Shown here piece by piece: positions 25,715 through 35,270 of a stretch of DNA of 64,000 nucleotides. The notes under the pieces are model-generated. The model was not told the DNA's origin. It made no database searches and saw only the letters and a list, made by a program, of their open reading frames with translations. A program made the translations under genes and the position numbers. Source of the stretch: Streptomyces sp. 378 (GTDB lineage: Bacteria; Actinomycetota; Actinomycetes; Streptomycetales; Streptomycetaceae); assembly GCF_030124145.1 (NCBI RefSeq), contig NZ_JASKMS010000002.1, forward strand, positions 448,289 to 512,288, given 5' to 3'. Within the stretch, counting starts at the first letter, position 1; every line of letters starts with the position of its first letter.

Positions 25715-26737
25715 TCAGGGGTGCACGGCCGTCACCAGGACGCTTCCGGAGGTGCGCGCCACGACGAACGCCTGGCCCCTGACCGCTTTGGCGTCGAGGG
25801 CGACGCGGTGGCGGCCCGGGGGGAGGACGCCGTCGAAGATCTCGTGGGTGTGGGTGCGGGAGAGCCGGTCGAGGCGGTAGGCGGTGAGGGTGACGCGGCA
25901 GGCGGAGGTGACCTCGAGGTCCGCCCCGGCGTCGGAGGCGGTGAGGCCGGTGAGGCGGCGCAGTGCGACGGGGCTGCGGTCCAGGGCGTGTTCGATCTGG
26001 GCGACGAGGAGCGGGACGATCGGGGCGAGGCCGTCGACGTGGGCGGCCGTGGCCCCGGCGTTGTCGAAGGCGCGCCGGACGGCGGCACGTTCCCGCTCGC
26101 CCGCCGCGTGGCCGAAGGCGACGGCGCCGTAACCGCGCAGTTCGTCGGGAGACACACGGTGGGCGTCCTGGGTGATGTCGGCGCCGACGCCGATGGTGCG
26201 CAGGGCCGCGGCGAGCTTGGCGAGGGCGGCGACGCGGGCGCCGATCAGCAGGACGCGGCGCCTGGGGTGGGGCCCGGAGCCGTTGAGCAGGGCGCCGAGC
26301 GCCGTCCGGTACTCGGCGCCGCGGAAGCGGAACGGGCCGATGCCGTGGTAGCCGTTGCGCTCCAGGTCGGCGTGTTCGCCGGTCTGCCAGGCGAAGTCCT
26401 GCCAGACGAAGTCCTCGCCGTCGCTCCGGATGACCGCGGTGACGGCACCGCAGGCCAGGTCCTCGCACTCGGGGCAGCCGTAGACGACGTACCGGCCGCC
26501 CGGTAACGGGGCCGCGCTCTCCAGGAGCAGGCTGCGGACCTGCGCGGTGAAGATCGCGGGTGGGACGTCGGAGGCGAGCGGGGAGACCGCGTCGAGGTCG
26601 GAGAGCTGGAACAGCAGGGGGCGTTCGTCGACGATGAAGTCCACGAAGTCCCGGTGAACCTGGTAACCGCCGTCGTTGAGGACTCCCCCGGCCCGCATCG
26701 CGGGTGCCAGGCCGAAGGTCGCGTACTCGGCACACAT
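25715..26737 (-). CDS. Conserved protein of unknown function, TTA codon 78
   Basis: About 340 residues, cytoplasmic, with a possible dinucleotide-binding segment at about 175-205 (RVLLIGARVAALAKLAAAL). A three-Cys group (YGCPECEDLACGA) near residue 88 could bind metal. Codon 78 is TTA (bases 26504-26506), in frame, so translation should need the bldA tRNA. ATG at 26737 follows GGGGA; another in-frame ATG lies 42 bases upstream. Divergent from the DAO-like gene across 66 bp. Some relatives are annotated as oxidoreductase, which I cannot support from motifs. Confidence 0.75.
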   Translation of the reverse strand: MCAEYATFGLAPAMRAGGVLNDGGYQVHRDFVDFIVDERPLLFQLSDLDAVSPLASDVPPAIFTAQVRSLLLESAAPLPGGRYVVYGCPECEDLACGAVTAVIRSDGEDFVWQDFAWQTGEHADLERNGYHGIGPFRFRGAEYRTALGALLNGSGPHPRRRVLLIGARVAALAKLAAALRTIGVGADITQDAHRVSPDELRGYGAVAFGHAAGERERAAVRRAFDNAGATAAHVDGLAPIVPLLVAQIEHALDRSPVALRRLTGLTASDAGADLEVTSACRVTLTAYRLDRLSRTHTHEIFDGVLPPGRHRVALDAKAVRGQAFVVARTSGSVLVTAVHP

Positions 26738-26803
26738 ACGGTGAGTATCCCCATACTTCGGGTGATGTGAGCACGGCATGACAGGTTCCGCTACGGTCCG
26801 GGT

Positions 26804-27754
26804 ATGCGGAGCGAGGCGAGTGGCGAGATCGTGGTGGTCGGCGGCGGGGTGGCGGGGCTGACGACCGCGCTGGTTCTCGCGGAGCAGGGCCGGCGGGTAC
26901 GGGTGTGGACGCGGGACGCCGTCGAGGCGACCACCTCAGCCGTTGCGGGCGCGCTGTGGTGGCCGTACCGGATCGAGCCGGTCGCGACGGCACGCGTGTG
27001 GGCGCTGCGGTCGCTGGAGGTGTACGAGGAGTTGGCGGCGCGGCCCGAGCACACCGGCGTACGCATGGTCGAAGGGGTACAGGGCGAGACCCGTCTCGAC
27101 GAGGCCGAGGGGTGGCTGGCGGGGCGGGTGCCGGGGCTGCGGGCGGCCACGGCCCGGGAGTACGCGGGGACGGGTGTCCGGGCTCGGCTGCCGCTGATCG
27201 ACATGCCGGCTCATCTGCCGTGGCTGCGGGAGCGGTTGGTGGCGGCGGGCGGGGTGGTCGAGACGCGTACGGTGTCCGCCTTCGCGGAGGTGGACGCGCC
27301 GGTCGTGGTCAACTGCACGGGACTCGCCGCGCGCGAGCTCGTGCCGGATCCCTCCGTACGGCCCGTGCGCGGGCAGCTGGTCGTCGTGGAGAACCCGGGG
27401 ATCGACACCTGGCTGGTCTCCACCGACGCGGCCGGGGAGCACACCTACCTGTTCCCGCAGCCGGACGGGCTCGTCCTCGGCGGGACGTCCGAGGAGGGCG
27501 CGTGGTCGCTGGAGCCCGACCCCGCGACGGCCGAGGCGATCGTCCGCCGCTGTGCGGTCCTGCGGCCGGAGATCGCGGGGGCCCGTGTGCTGGAGCACCG
27601 GGTCGGGCTGCGACCCACCCGGCCGGCGGTCCGCCTGGAGCGCGAGGCCCTGCCGGACGGCCGGCTCCTGGTGCACAACTACGGCCACGGCGGCGCGGGC
27701 GTCACCGTGGCCTGGGGGTGTGCGCGGGAGGCGGCCCGGCTGGTCTCCGGCTGA
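26804..27754 (+). CDS. FAD-dependent D-amino-acid oxidase-like protein
   Basis: 316 residues, glutathione-reductase-type FAD fold of the DAO family. N-terminal VVVGGGVAGLTTALVLAEQG with a basic follow-on RVRVWTRD; substrate region TSAVAGALWWPYRIEP; C-terminal FAD segment LLVHNYGHGGAGVTVAWG, which is diagnostic for D-amino-acid oxidases, and RVGLRPTRPAVRLE with the substrate Arg. Oxidatively deaminates D-amino acids to keto acids with H2O2. No peroxisomal or export signal, so cytoplasmic. Ends before a strong bidirectional hairpin. Confidence 0.9.
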   Translation: MRSEASGEIVVVGGGVAGLTTALVLAEQGRRVRVWTRDAVEATTSAVAGALWWPYRIEPVATARVWALRSLEVYEELAARPEHTGVRMVEGVQGETRLDEAEGWLAGRVPGLRAATAREYAGTGVRARLPLIDMPAHLPWLRERLVAAGGVVETRTVSAFAEVDAPVVVNCTGLAARELVPDPSVRPVRGQLVVVENPGIDTWLVSTDAAGEHTYLFPQPDGLVLGGTSEEGAWSLEPDPATAEAIVRRCAVLRPEIAGARVLEHRVGLRPTRPAVRLEREALPDGRLLVHNYGHGGAGVTVAWGCAREAARLVSG

Positions 27755-27848
27755 CGGGGCACGTGCCCCGTCCCTACCGCGAGAACGGCTGGCCGCCGCC
27801 CGGATCACGCGGACGTTCGGCGGCGCGACCCGGGCCGCGGAACGCGAA

Positions 27849-27891
27849 GGCGGAGGCGGCCCGGACCTCTGATCCCCGGGCCGCCCCCGCC
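27849..27891. terminator. Bidirectional terminator between DAO-like and BCCT genes
   Basis: Sixteen-base stem (27849-27864 and 27876-27891) with one mismatch and an 11-nt loop, lying between the converging genes, 8 bp from the BCCT stop. Confidence 0.8.
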
Positions 27892-27898
27892 GTACGGA

Positions 27899-29623
27899 TC
27901 AGTGCTTGCCGATCGGGTCTCCCTCGATGTCCGGGCCGCGGCCCGGGCCGACCCGGAACTCGAACTCGCCGTCGTACTTCTTGTGGCCCGCCATGACGGC
28001 CATCTCGACGGCCTCCGAGCCCATCTGCTCACGCACGATCAGCGGATCGCGGCGAAGGTCGCGCATGAGGGCGACGCACATGAAGATCATCACGATGACG
28101 AACGGCGCCGCCGCGAGGATCGTGAGGTTCTGCAGACCGGTCAGCGCGTCGCCCTGGCCGCTGCCGACCAGGAGCATGATCGCCGCCACCGCACCGGTGA
28201 CCACGCCCCAGAACACCACCACGAACCGGCCCGGTTCGAGCGCGCCCTTCTGGGACAGGGTGCCCATGACGATCGAGGCCGCGTCGGCGCCCGAGACGAA
28301 GAAGATACCGACGAGGACCATCACGAGCAGGCTCGTGACCGTGGCGACGGGGAACTGCTGGAGCACGCCGAAGAGCTGGCCCTCCGGGGTCGCCTCCTTG
28401 CCGAGCCGCCCGTCCCCCTGCATCCTCATCGCCGAGCCACCGAAGATCGCGAACCAGATCAGGCTGACCGTGCTGGGAACGAGGATGACACCGCCGACGA
28501 ACTGGCGGATCGTGCGGCCCCGGCTGATACGGGCGATGAACATGCCGACGAACGGCGTCCAGGAGATCCACCAGGCCCAGTAGAAGACCGTCCAGCTGCT
28601 CAGCCAGTCGGCGACGCCCTCGCCGCCGCTCGCCTCGGTCCGGCCGGCCAGCTGGGGCAGGTCGCCGAGGTAGGCGAAGACGGACGTGGGCAGCAGGTCC
28701 AGGACGATGATGGTCGGGCCGGCCACGAACACGAACAGGGCGAGCACCAGCGCCAGCACCATGTTGGTGTTGGACAGCCACTGGATGCCCTTCTCCACAC
28801 CGGAGATCGCGGACGCGACGAAGGCCAGGGTCAGCACCGCGATGATCGTGACGAGCAGCCCGGTGCTCACCTCGTCCATCCACTTCAGCTCCTGCACACC
28901 GGAGCCGATCTGGAGCGCGCCGAGCCCCAGGGAGGCGGCGGAGCCGAAGACGGTCGCGATGATCGCGAGGATGTCGATGGCCCGGCCGACGCCGCCGTTG
29001 GCGTTCTTCTTGCCGATCAGCGGGGTGAAGACGGCGCTGATGGTCTGCCGGCGCCGCCTGCGGAAGGTGCTGTAGGCGATGGCGAGGCCCACCACCGCGT
29101 AGATCGCCCAGGGGTGGAGCGTCCAGTGGAACAGGGTGGTGGCCATGGCCGTCTCCATGCGCTCGCCGGAGTCGGCCGGGTCGGACCCCGGCGGGGGCGT
29201 GCCGTAGTGCGACAGCGGCTCGCTCACGCCGTAGAACATCAGGCCGATGCCCATGCCCGCGCTGAACATCATCGCGACCCAGGACACCGTGCGGAACTCG
29301 GGCTCCTCGCCCTCCGCACCGAGGTGGATACGGCCGTAGCGGCTGATCGCGATCCAGAGGGCGAAGACCACGAAGCCCGAGGCGGCGAGCATGAACGCCC
29401 AGCCGCCGTTGTGCATCAGCCCGCCGAGCATGCTGGTGGAGACGTCTTCGAGCGAGTCGGTCGCCACCGCGCCCCAGACCACGAAGGCGAGGGTGAGCAC
29501 CGCCGTGACGCCGAACACGATGCGGTCGGTCTGCGGCCGGTCCTGACCGGGCAGGCCCGCTTCCGATCCCGGCAGCGCGGCTCCTCCCGGGGAGTCCTTG
29601 TCGGTCGGTCGTTCTTGCGTCAC
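27899..29623 (-). CDS. BCCT-family betaine/carnitine/choline transporter
   Basis: About 574 residues, twelve membrane segments, sodium- or proton-coupled uptake of quaternary-amine osmolytes. The substrate-site tryptophans of the family are seen in FYWAWWISWTPFVGMFIARISRGRTIRQF. The start is likely the GTG at 29623, as AAAGG lies 8 nt upstream; another GTG nine bases earlier has no such spacing. The cytoplasmic C-terminal tail is about 60 residues and may sense osmolarity as in BetP. No enzyme of betaine synthesis is adjacent. Confidence 0.92.
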   Translation of the reverse strand: MTQERPTDKDSPGGAALPGSEAGLPGQDRPQTDRIVFGVTAVLTLAFVVWGAVATDSLEDVSTSMLGGLMHNGGWAFMLAASGFVVFALWIAISRYGRIHLGAEGEEPEFRTVSWVAMMFSAGMGIGLMFYGVSEPLSHYGTPPPGSDPADSGERMETAMATTLFHWTLHPWAIYAVVGLAIAYSTFRRRRRQTISAVFTPLIGKKNANGGVGRAIDILAIIATVFGSAASLGLGALQIGSGVQELKWMDEVSTGLLVTIIAVLTLAFVASAISGVEKGIQWLSNTNMVLALVLALFVFVAGPTIIVLDLLPTSVFAYLGDLPQLAGRTEASGGEGVADWLSSWTVFYWAWWISWTPFVGMFIARISRGRTIRQFVGGVILVPSTVSLIWFAIFGGSAMRMQGDGRLGKEATPEGQLFGVLQQFPVATVTSLLVMVLVGIFFVSGADAASIVMGTLSQKGALEPGRFVVVFWGVVTGAVAAIMLLVGSGQGDALTGLQNLTILAAAPFVIVMIFMCVALMRDLRRDPLIVREQMGSEAVEMAVMAGHKKYDGEFEFRVGPGRGPDIEGDPIGKH

Positions 29624-29708
29624 AGGCGGCACCTTTCATCGGGACAGCTGGCGAGGACGTAGGCCCTCCGTAGACGCTGCTACCACGTATGGCGGAATTT
29701 CACCCCTC

Positions 29709-30995
29709 TCAGCATGCGGTTTCGGATGAACCTCCGGTCAGGTGGTACTCGGCCCGGTCGTCGAGCAGCAGCGGCACCAGTGCCCGCAGGGGTTGCCGCA
29801 GGGGGACGAGCACGCCCTCGGCGTCCCGGCGCACGCGCACCCCGTGCAGTGCGAGTTCGTCGCCCACCTCGGCGTACTGGGCGGCGGTGAGGCGGTAGCC
29901 GCAGGGCGGGTTCTCGATGATGTCGGCCGGGTCGGGCGGGTCGTTGTCGGCGCCGCCGACGTAGACCGGGCCGGTGGCGGCGTGGCCCGCGAGCCGGGCC
30001 CTGTCCGTCGCTGCCGCGAGGCGGTCGCGACGCTGGTCGGCATAGCGGAACAGACCCCTGAGGGCGTCGAGTTGGGAGATGACGCGGCGACGGTTGTTCA
30101 GGGCTTCGTCCGCCTTCTCGGCCTCGGTGAGCGGGTCCACGCGGCTCTCGATGAGCAGCCCGACGGAGTGCTTCACCCCGGACATGTTGCGCAGGATGCG
30201 CTCCTGTCCGTCCCCGGCGACCTGTTCGACCGGCTCACCGGTCTCCGGGTCGGTCCAGATGCCGTAGGTGCCCGTGGAGTGACCCGCCCGCTGGGCGGCG
30301 GGGCGGACGTACGCCTCGGAGAGGGTCCGCGCCTCGCCGTGGACCGCCTCGTGGGTGTTGAGGTTGCGCGGCCACAGGTCGAAGAGGTCCTTGTCGTAGA
30401 ACCGGGGTGTGGCGCCGTATTCGTGCAGGTCGTAGACGATGTCGGGGCGCTGGTCGCGGATGACGGCGGCCAGGGCGCGGGCCTCGGCGGTCTTCAGGGC
30501 GAGGTGGTCGCGGTTGATGTCGAGGCCGTCGCTGTTGCCGCGGGTGTCGGCCGCCCGGCCGTCCGGGTTGGCGGTGGGCACGACCAGGACGGTGGTGTGG
30601 TCCAGGAAGTGCCGGGTGCGGCTGTCGCGGGCGTGGGCGAGGTCGCGGACGGTGGTCAGGCAGGCCTCGCGGCCGGAGGGTTCGTCGCCGTGCTGGCTGC
30701 AGACGAGCAGCACCTTGTCCGGGCTCGGGCGGTTGCCGATCCGCAGCAGGTGGAGCGGGCGGTCCTGCTTCGTCGTTCCGACGCGGGTCATGGAGACGCG
30801 GCCACTGGACCGGTCGACGGCCCTGAGGAAGTCCTGTTCCTCGGACTGGGTGGTCCAGCGGACGCCGTTCGACTGCTCGAACCCGGTGCGGGGCGCCGTG
30901 CCGGGGGCCGCGTGGGCCGGTGCGGCGACCAGGGAGGCCGCGAGGGCCGCGGTGGTCACGATCAGCGCCCGGACGCGGGTGGTGTTCCGGGTCAC
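29709..30995 (-). CDS. Secreted M14 zinc carboxypeptidase
   Basis: 428 residues with a Sec signal peptide (residues 1-29, ending AHA). The M14 catalytic set is complete: zinc ligands H102 and E105 in QHGDEPSG and H191 in YDLHEYG, substrate-binding NPDG (143-146) and INRD (Arg162), and a late Glu283 in LLIESR as general base. Removes C-terminal residues from peptides outside the cell. The GTG at 30995 overlaps the stop of the upstream dipeptidyl-peptidase gene (GTGA) with GGAGG 7 nt upstream, so both secreted peptidases are made together. An unrelated long open frame overlaps it and is not real. Confidence 0.92.
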   Translation of the reverse strand: MTRNTTRVRALIVTTAALAASLVAAPAHAAPGTAPRTGFEQSNGVRWTTQSEEQDFLRAVDRSSGRVSMTRVGTTKQDRPLHLLRIGNRPSPDKVLLVCSQHGDEPSGREACLTTVRDLAHARDSRTRHFLDHTTVLVVPTANPDGRAADTRGNSDGLDINRDHLALKTAEARALAAVIRDQRPDIVYDLHEYGATPRFYDKDLFDLWPRNLNTHEAVHGEARTLSEAYVRPAAQRAGHSTGTYGIWTDPETGEPVEQVAGDGQERILRNMSGVKHSVGLLIESRVDPLTEAEKADEALNNRRRVISQLDALRGLFRYADQRRDRLAAATDRARLAGHAATGPVYVGGADNDPPDPADIIENPPCGYRLTAAQYAEVGDELALHGVRVRRDAEGVLVPLRQPLRALVPLLLDDRAEYHLTGGSSETAC

Positions 30996-32947
30996 CGGCT
31001 CGCCTCCGGGACCCGGTGCGTGGTGCGCGGCTCCCCTACGCCGTCCAGGACGGTGGCGTCGGGGGTGGCGGACGCGGCGCCCGTGGTGGCGCGGACGAAG
31101 GCGGTGGCTCCGCCGACGAAGGGGACGCGCGCCGAGGTGCGGGAGAGGTCGAGTGTGAGGGTCGGCTTGTCGGAGGGAGGGTCGATGAGTCCCTGATCGG
31201 TGCCGGCGACGACGAGTGCCAGGCGGTGGCCCTTCGGGACGACGTGATCGGTCGCCGCGAGGTCGAGGGTGATGCTGTACCGCTTGCCCGGGGTGAGCGG
31301 GGCGCCCTTGAGGTCCGAGGCGTGGTTGCCGAGGTCCGCCCAGCCGCGGCTGACGACCGTGTAGTCGACGGCGGCGGTCTTCGCCTCGGTCTCCTTGAAG
31401 CAGGGGCTGTCGGCGGTGGTGCTCGCGCCCCAGCAGGTGCGGTCCGTGAGGGTGGTGATGCCTTCGCCGGGATCGGCGTAGTCGCGGATGGTCGCCGGGC
31501 CGATGTCCACGAGGACGGCGGAGAGGTGGGCCGTCGGGGTGCTGGGGGTCGCGGTGACGGTGACCTCGGAGGAGCCGGACAGGCGCAGGTCGCGGGTGAG
31601 CGGCCCGGTGACGAAACCGGCCTTCTCCGGTGTCGGCCGGTCGATCCGCGCGGCCCAGTCGATCTCGCTCCGCGCCGGGTCGTCGGTGAAGTTCTCGGTG
31701 CCGTGGCCGCGGTGCAGGCCGAGGGTGCCGACGCCGGGCGTGGTGCCCCGGTCGGGGCGCAGGGTGGTGGCCCGGGTGCCGCTCGGCGGCCAGAGCGCGG
31801 AGGTCGTCCACTGGTCGGGGGCGCGCTCGATGTCGGCCATGGGCTCGCGGTCGATGCCGTTGTCGTAGCCCATGAGTTCGTGGTCGAACCAGCGGTGCAG
31901 CGTCTTGACCCACTCCGCGCGCCGGAAATCGAAGGGGTCGACGTGGCCGGTCTGCGACAGCCAGATCTTGCGGTCGACGCCGTTCTTCGCGAGGGCGTCC
32001 CACCACTGGCCGACGTGCTTCATGCGGACGTTGAGGTCCTGCATGCCGTGGACCAGGAAGACGCTGGCCTTCACCTTGCGCGCGGCCTTCACGTAGTCGC
32101 GCTCGCTCCACAGCGGGGTCCGGTCGCCGGTGCGCGGGGCCCCGTCGACGAGCTCGCGCTGGACGGCGTCGCACTGGGCGCGGGCGTCGGGGCTGTTGAC
32201 GTAGTCCGACAGCCACTCGGGGCCGGAGTCGTAGAGGGGGGCGCCCTGCTGGAAGTAGTAGTCGTACCAGGAGGAGATGGCGCTGATCGGGACGATGGTC
32301 TTCAGGCCCTTGACGCCGGTCGCGGCGACGCCGTTGGCGATGGTGCCGTCCCAGCTCTTGCCGATCATGCCGGTGCGGCCGTTGGTCCAGCCCGCCTGGG
32401 CGCGGGTGGTGCCGGTGCGGCTCGTGTAGGCCTTGGCGCGGCCGTTCAGCCAGTCGACGACCGCTTTCGCCGACTGGATGTCGGAGCGGCCTCCGACGTC
32501 GACGCAGCCGTCGGAGCGATTCGTCCCGGCCAGGTCCACGCCGACGAAGGCGTAGCCACGCGGGACGAAGTAGTTGTCGTAGTACAGCGGCATCCGGGCG
32601 ATACGGCCCTGTGCGTCGTACGTCTTCTTCTGGCTCTCGTTGCCCCGCCCGCAGCAGGAGTAGTACGGGCTGGCGTCCATGATGACGGGGGCCTTGCGGC
32701 CCTGCCGGGCGGTTTCGCGGGGGCGGACGATGTCGACGGCGACCCGGTCGGTCCTTCCGTCCCGGTCGCCGTCGAGTCCGGTGTCCACCCAGACGGCCTC
32801 GCGGATGGCGTTCCCGTACGAGTACACGGGTTCGCTCCCACGGGGGGCGGCCTGTGCGGCCGCCGGGGTGAGCAGGGTGGCCAAGAGGGCGGCGGTGGCC
32901 GCCGTCGCGAGCGGTCTCCAGGTCGTGAAGCGCGTGCGTTTCGGCAT
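30992..32947 (-). CDS. Secreted X-Pro dipeptidyl-peptidase (CocE/NonD family)
   Basis: 651 residues. Sec signal peptide of about 33 residues (ends AAAQAA). Alpha/beta hydrolase domain with nucleophile Ser198 in GKSWDG, Asp304 in HGMQDLN and His335 in TGHVDP, followed by the C-terminal jelly-roll typical of Xaa-Pro dipeptidyl-peptidase and cocaine-esterase relatives. Releases X-Pro dipeptides from proline-rich peptides, probably working with the carboxypeptidase encoded by the coupled downstream gene. First gene of a two-gene operon. Confidence 0.92.
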   Translation of the reverse strand: MPKRTRFTTWRPLATAATAALLATLLTPAAAQAAPRGSEPVYSYGNAIREAVWVDTGLDGDRDGRTDRVAVDIVRPRETARQGRKAPVIMDASPYYSCCGRGNESQKKTYDAQGRIARMPLYYDNYFVPRGYAFVGVDLAGTNRSDGCVDVGGRSDIQSAKAVVDWLNGRAKAYTSRTGTTRAQAGWTNGRTGMIGKSWDGTIANGVAATGVKGLKTIVPISAISSWYDYYFQQGAPLYDSGPEWLSDYVNSPDARAQCDAVQRELVDGAPRTGDRTPLWSERDYVKAARKVKASVFLVHGMQDLNVRMKHVGQWWDALAKNGVDRKIWLSQTGHVDPFDFRRAEWVKTLHRWFDHELMGYDNGIDREPMADIERAPDQWTTSALWPPSGTRATTLRPDRGTTPGVGTLGLHRGHGTENFTDDPARSEIDWAARIDRPTPEKAGFVTGPLTRDLRLSGSSEVTVTATPSTPTAHLSAVLVDIGPATIRDYADPGEGITTLTDRTCWGASTTADSPCFKETEAKTAAVDYTVVSRGWADLGNHASDLKGAPLTPGKRYSITLDLAATDHVVPKGHRLALVVAGTDQGLIDPPSDKPTLTLDLSRTSARVPFVGGATAFVRATTGAASATPDATVLDGVGEPRTTHRVPEASR

Positions 32948-33474
32948 GCGCCGGACGCTACATCGGTGAACTCCCGTTCAGAAGAGGGCAGCTGACGGTC
33001 CGGCGTGTCCGGGACGAGCCTTTGGGGCGGGTGTCTACCGCGGTGCGGGTAGGCGGGCGGTGTCAGCGGTTCCGGCGTTCGGCGGTTCCCGCGGCTCGGC
33101 GGTTCCCGCGGCTCGGCGGTTCCCGCGGCTCGGCGCGCTGCCGCAGACGGCCGGTCCGCTCGACGGGTCACGGGCCCGCTCGCGTGAACAGCCCGAACGG
33201 ACAGGGCGTTCAGCTTGTGGAGGTGCGTACGGCTGGGGCGGTGCGGGTGTGCGTACTGCGGCCCCGGCCGACGCGCCGGGTGGCGCGGCGCCCCTCACCC
33301 GGGGAGCCGGGGCGAGGGCTTGGCGGTGCGCCCTGGCACCAGGTCTGCCGTGCCCGGGCATCGCACGCGCGGGCGCGCTTCCTTCCTCCCTTGGACCTCC
33401 CCTCGGACTACGGTGGGTCCGTGCGCCGGGCCCGTCGGTCCGGCGGCGTTGTCGGGCTGACCGAGGAGCCGGGC
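32948..33474. other. 527-bp non-coding gap with minisatellite
   Basis: Lies between the divergently read peptidase operon and arginase-type gene. It contains tandem 17-bp repeats (33079-33129). Open frames through it are shadow frames created by GC bias; the 17-bp period shifts frame each unit, which argues against coding. No RNA gene recognised. Confidence 0.6.
33079..33129. repeat. Three tandem copies of a 17-bp unit
   Basis: The unit tcggcggttcccgcggc occurs exactly three times head-to-tail (33079, 33096, 33113) with a degenerate copy before (33063-33078) and a 6-bp start of another after. Each unit contains CCGCGG. It may have grown by replication slippage. Confidence 0.9.
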
Positions 33475-34362
33475 GTGCGGGATGTGGGGATCGTCGAGGC
33501 ACCCTCCGTGCTCGGGCTGCGTCCGACCGGGGTGGAGGAGCTGCCGGGCGCGCTGCTCGGGGCCGGGCTGGCCGAAGGGCTCGGGGCCACGCGGGCGGGG
33601 CGGGTGGAACCGCCGCCGTACGACCCCGAGCGGGATCCGGAAACCGGGCTGCTGAACGCGGGCGGCATCGCCGCGTACTCCGTGGCGCTGGCCGACGCCG
33701 CGGGCGAGGTCCTCGCCCAGGGGCGGTTCCCCGTCGTGCTCGGCGGCGACTGCAGTGTGCTGCTCGGCACCCTGCTCGCGCTGCGCCGCCGTGACCGGCA
33801 CGGTCTGCTCTTCCTCGACGGGCACAGCGACTTCTACCAGCCCTCGGCGGAGCCGGCCGACGAGGTGGCCTCCATGGAACTCGCCCTGGCCACCGGGCGC
33901 GGCCCGCGCGTGCTGGCCGACCTGGAGGGCCGGGGCCCGCTCGTGCGGGACGAGGACGTCGTCGCCCTGGGGTTCCGGGACGCGGAGGAGTCCGCGGCGT
34001 ACGGGATGCAACCGCTGCCGTCCGGGCTGCACGCGATGGAGCTGGACATCGTGCGCGCCCTGGGGGCGGCCGAGGCGGCCCGGCGCGCCGTCCGGCTGCT
34101 GACCGGGGACGGGGCGGGGGCGGGGTACTGGGTCCATCTCGACGTCGACGTGCTGGACGACGCGATCATGCCCGCCGTCGACTACCGGCAGCCGGACGGT
34201 CTGACCTGGCAGGAACTGGAGACGGTACTGCGTACGGCCTTGTCCGGCGGCGGTGCCGTCGGCCTGACCGTCGCGATCTTCAACCCCCGGCTGGACCCCG
34301 GCGGCACCCTCGCGCGGGCCCTCCGCGACTGCCTGGTGCGGGCCTTCGACAGCCAGGGCTGA
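33475..34362 (+). CDS. Arginase/agmatinase-fold protein with altered metal site
   Basis: About 295 residues of the ureohydrolase family. Metal motifs: GGDCS (family GGDHS, so the His ligand is replaced by Cys), DGHSDF (family DAHxD) and HLDVDVLDD (family SxDxDxxDP). The pattern keeps most Mn-ligand Asp residues but loses one His. The GTG at 33475 has GAGGAG six bases upstream; earlier starts at 33421 or further would add a segment with no conservation. Substrate not predictable. Family members with this variant exist in actinomycetes under the name arginase-family protein. Confidence 0.82.
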   Translation: MRDVGIVEAPSVLGLRPTGVEELPGALLGAGLAEGLGATRAGRVEPPPYDPERDPETGLLNAGGIAAYSVALADAAGEVLAQGRFPVVLGGDCSVLLGTLLALRRRDRHGLLFLDGHSDFYQPSAEPADEVASMELALATGRGPRVLADLEGRGPLVRDEDVVALGFRDAEESAAYGMQPLPSGLHAMELDIVRALGAAEAARRAVRLLTGDGAGAGYWVHLDVDVLDDAIMPAVDYRQPDGLTWQELETVLRTALSGGGAVGLTVAIFNPRLDPGGTLARALRDCLVRAFDSQG

Positions 34363-34405
34363 GCCGACCGGTCCCTCGACTCCCTTGACGCCCTTCATCG
34401 GCGGA

Positions 34406-34453
34406 ACGGTGGCGTCACCCGGACGTACGTGATCCCCCACATGACGCCACCGT
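34406..34453. terminator. Inverted repeat after arginase-type gene
   Basis: Perfect 12-bp arms ACGGTGGCGTCA/TGACGCCACCGT (34406-34417 and 34442-34453) with a 24-nt loop, 43 bp after the stop. Probably a terminator, though the long loop would also suit an operator upstream of merR. Confidence 0.55.
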
Positions 34454-34518
34454 GGACGCGGCGGCTCACGTCACAGAGCGCTCCTTCTCACACGGCCTTC
34501 ACGTTCGGCCCCGGAGGT

Positions 34519-34546
34519 TTCACAGCGCTGGTGGGACAGCGATACT
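34519..34546 (+). promoter_or_regulatory. Promoter for a probably leaderless MerR gene
   Basis: TTCACA (34519-34524), 16-bp spacer, GATACT (34541-34546), seven bases before the ATG at 34554. No ribosome site precedes the ATG. The spacer contains the palindrome CAGCGCTG (34523-34530), a possible autoregulatory site. Confidence 0.55.
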
Positions 34547-34553
34547 GCTGCAC

Positions 34554-35270
34554 ATGACGACCGACACCGAGGAGCCGACCCTCACGATCGACGAGTTGGC
34601 CGCCCGGGCCGGTGTCACGGTGCGCACGGTGCGCTTCTACGGCACGAAGGGGCTGCTCCCTCCGCCGGTGCTCGGTCCCCGGCGCGTGGGGCACTACGGG
34701 CAGGAGCATCTGGCCCGGCTGGCGCTGATCGAGGAGTTGCGGCAGCAGGGCATGACGCTGGCGGGCATCGAGCGCTATCTGCGCCGGTTGCCGCCGGACC
34801 TCAGCCCGCGCGACCTCGCCGTTCACCGCGCGGTGGTCGCCTCCTGGGCGCCGGACGCCGTCGAGACGGTCACGCGGCACGAACTTCAGCGGCGGGCCGG
34901 GCGGCCGCTCGACGGCGAGGACGTCGAGCGGCTGGTCGCGATGGGCGTGCTGCGGCCGGCGGACGGCGGCTACGAGGCGGATCTCGGTCTGCTCCGGCTG
35001 GGTGTCGGGCTGCTGGACGTGCCCCTCTCCCAGGAGGCGATCTTCGCGGCGCGCAAGGTTCTCATCGAGCACGCGCGCGCCGCGGCCCGGGAACTCTCCC
35101 AGCTCTTCCGCGGCGAGGTGGCGGAGCGTGACGCGCGGGACGTGCGGTCCCTGTCGGCGCACATGCAGCCTTTGGTGGTGCAGGCGCTCCTCACCGCTTT
35201 CCAGCGGTCGCTGAGGGAAGAGCTGGGAGAGTGGCTCACCGAGGCGTCACGGGAGTCAGGCGCGGGCTGA
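34554..35270 (+). CDS. MerR-family transcriptional regulator
   Basis: 238 residues. N-terminal winged helix-turn-helix (IDELAARAGVTVRTVRFYGTKGLLPPP, then RVGHYGQEHLARL) followed by a dimerisation helix and a long C-terminal effector domain of unknown ligand. No Cys pair for metals, so not a classical metal sensor. ATG at 34554 appears leaderless. Its last 15 bases overlap the end of the convergent fatty-acid multifunctional enzyme gene, which may be a target or just a neighbour. Confidence 0.9.
   Translation: MTTDTEEPTLTIDELAARAGVTVRTVRFYGTKGLLPPPVLGPRRVGHYGQEHLARLALIEELRQQGMTLAGIERYLRRLPPDLSPRDLAVHRAVVASWAPDAVETVTRHELQRRAGRPLDGEDVERLVAMGVLRPADGGYEADLGLLRLGVGLLDVPLSQEAIFAARKVLIEHARAAARELSQLFRGEVAERDARDVRSLSAHMQPLVVQALLTAFQRSLREELGEWLTEASRESGAG

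Noticed and set aside
29709..32216. 835-residue leftward open frame spanning the carboxypeptidase and part of the peptidase gene
   Set aside because: Only its last 428 codons are the real carboxypeptidase. The upstream part is Arg/Pro-rich and is a shadow of the X-Pro dipeptidyl-peptidase gene in another frame.
33063..33135. Tandem repeats considered as a CRISPR array
   Set aside because: Units are directly adjacent with no spacers, and there are no cas genes.
33022..33474. N-terminal extension of the arginase-type gene
   Set aside because: Would run through a 17-bp tandem repeat and unconserved Arg-rich sequence; GTG at 33475 has a good ribosome site.
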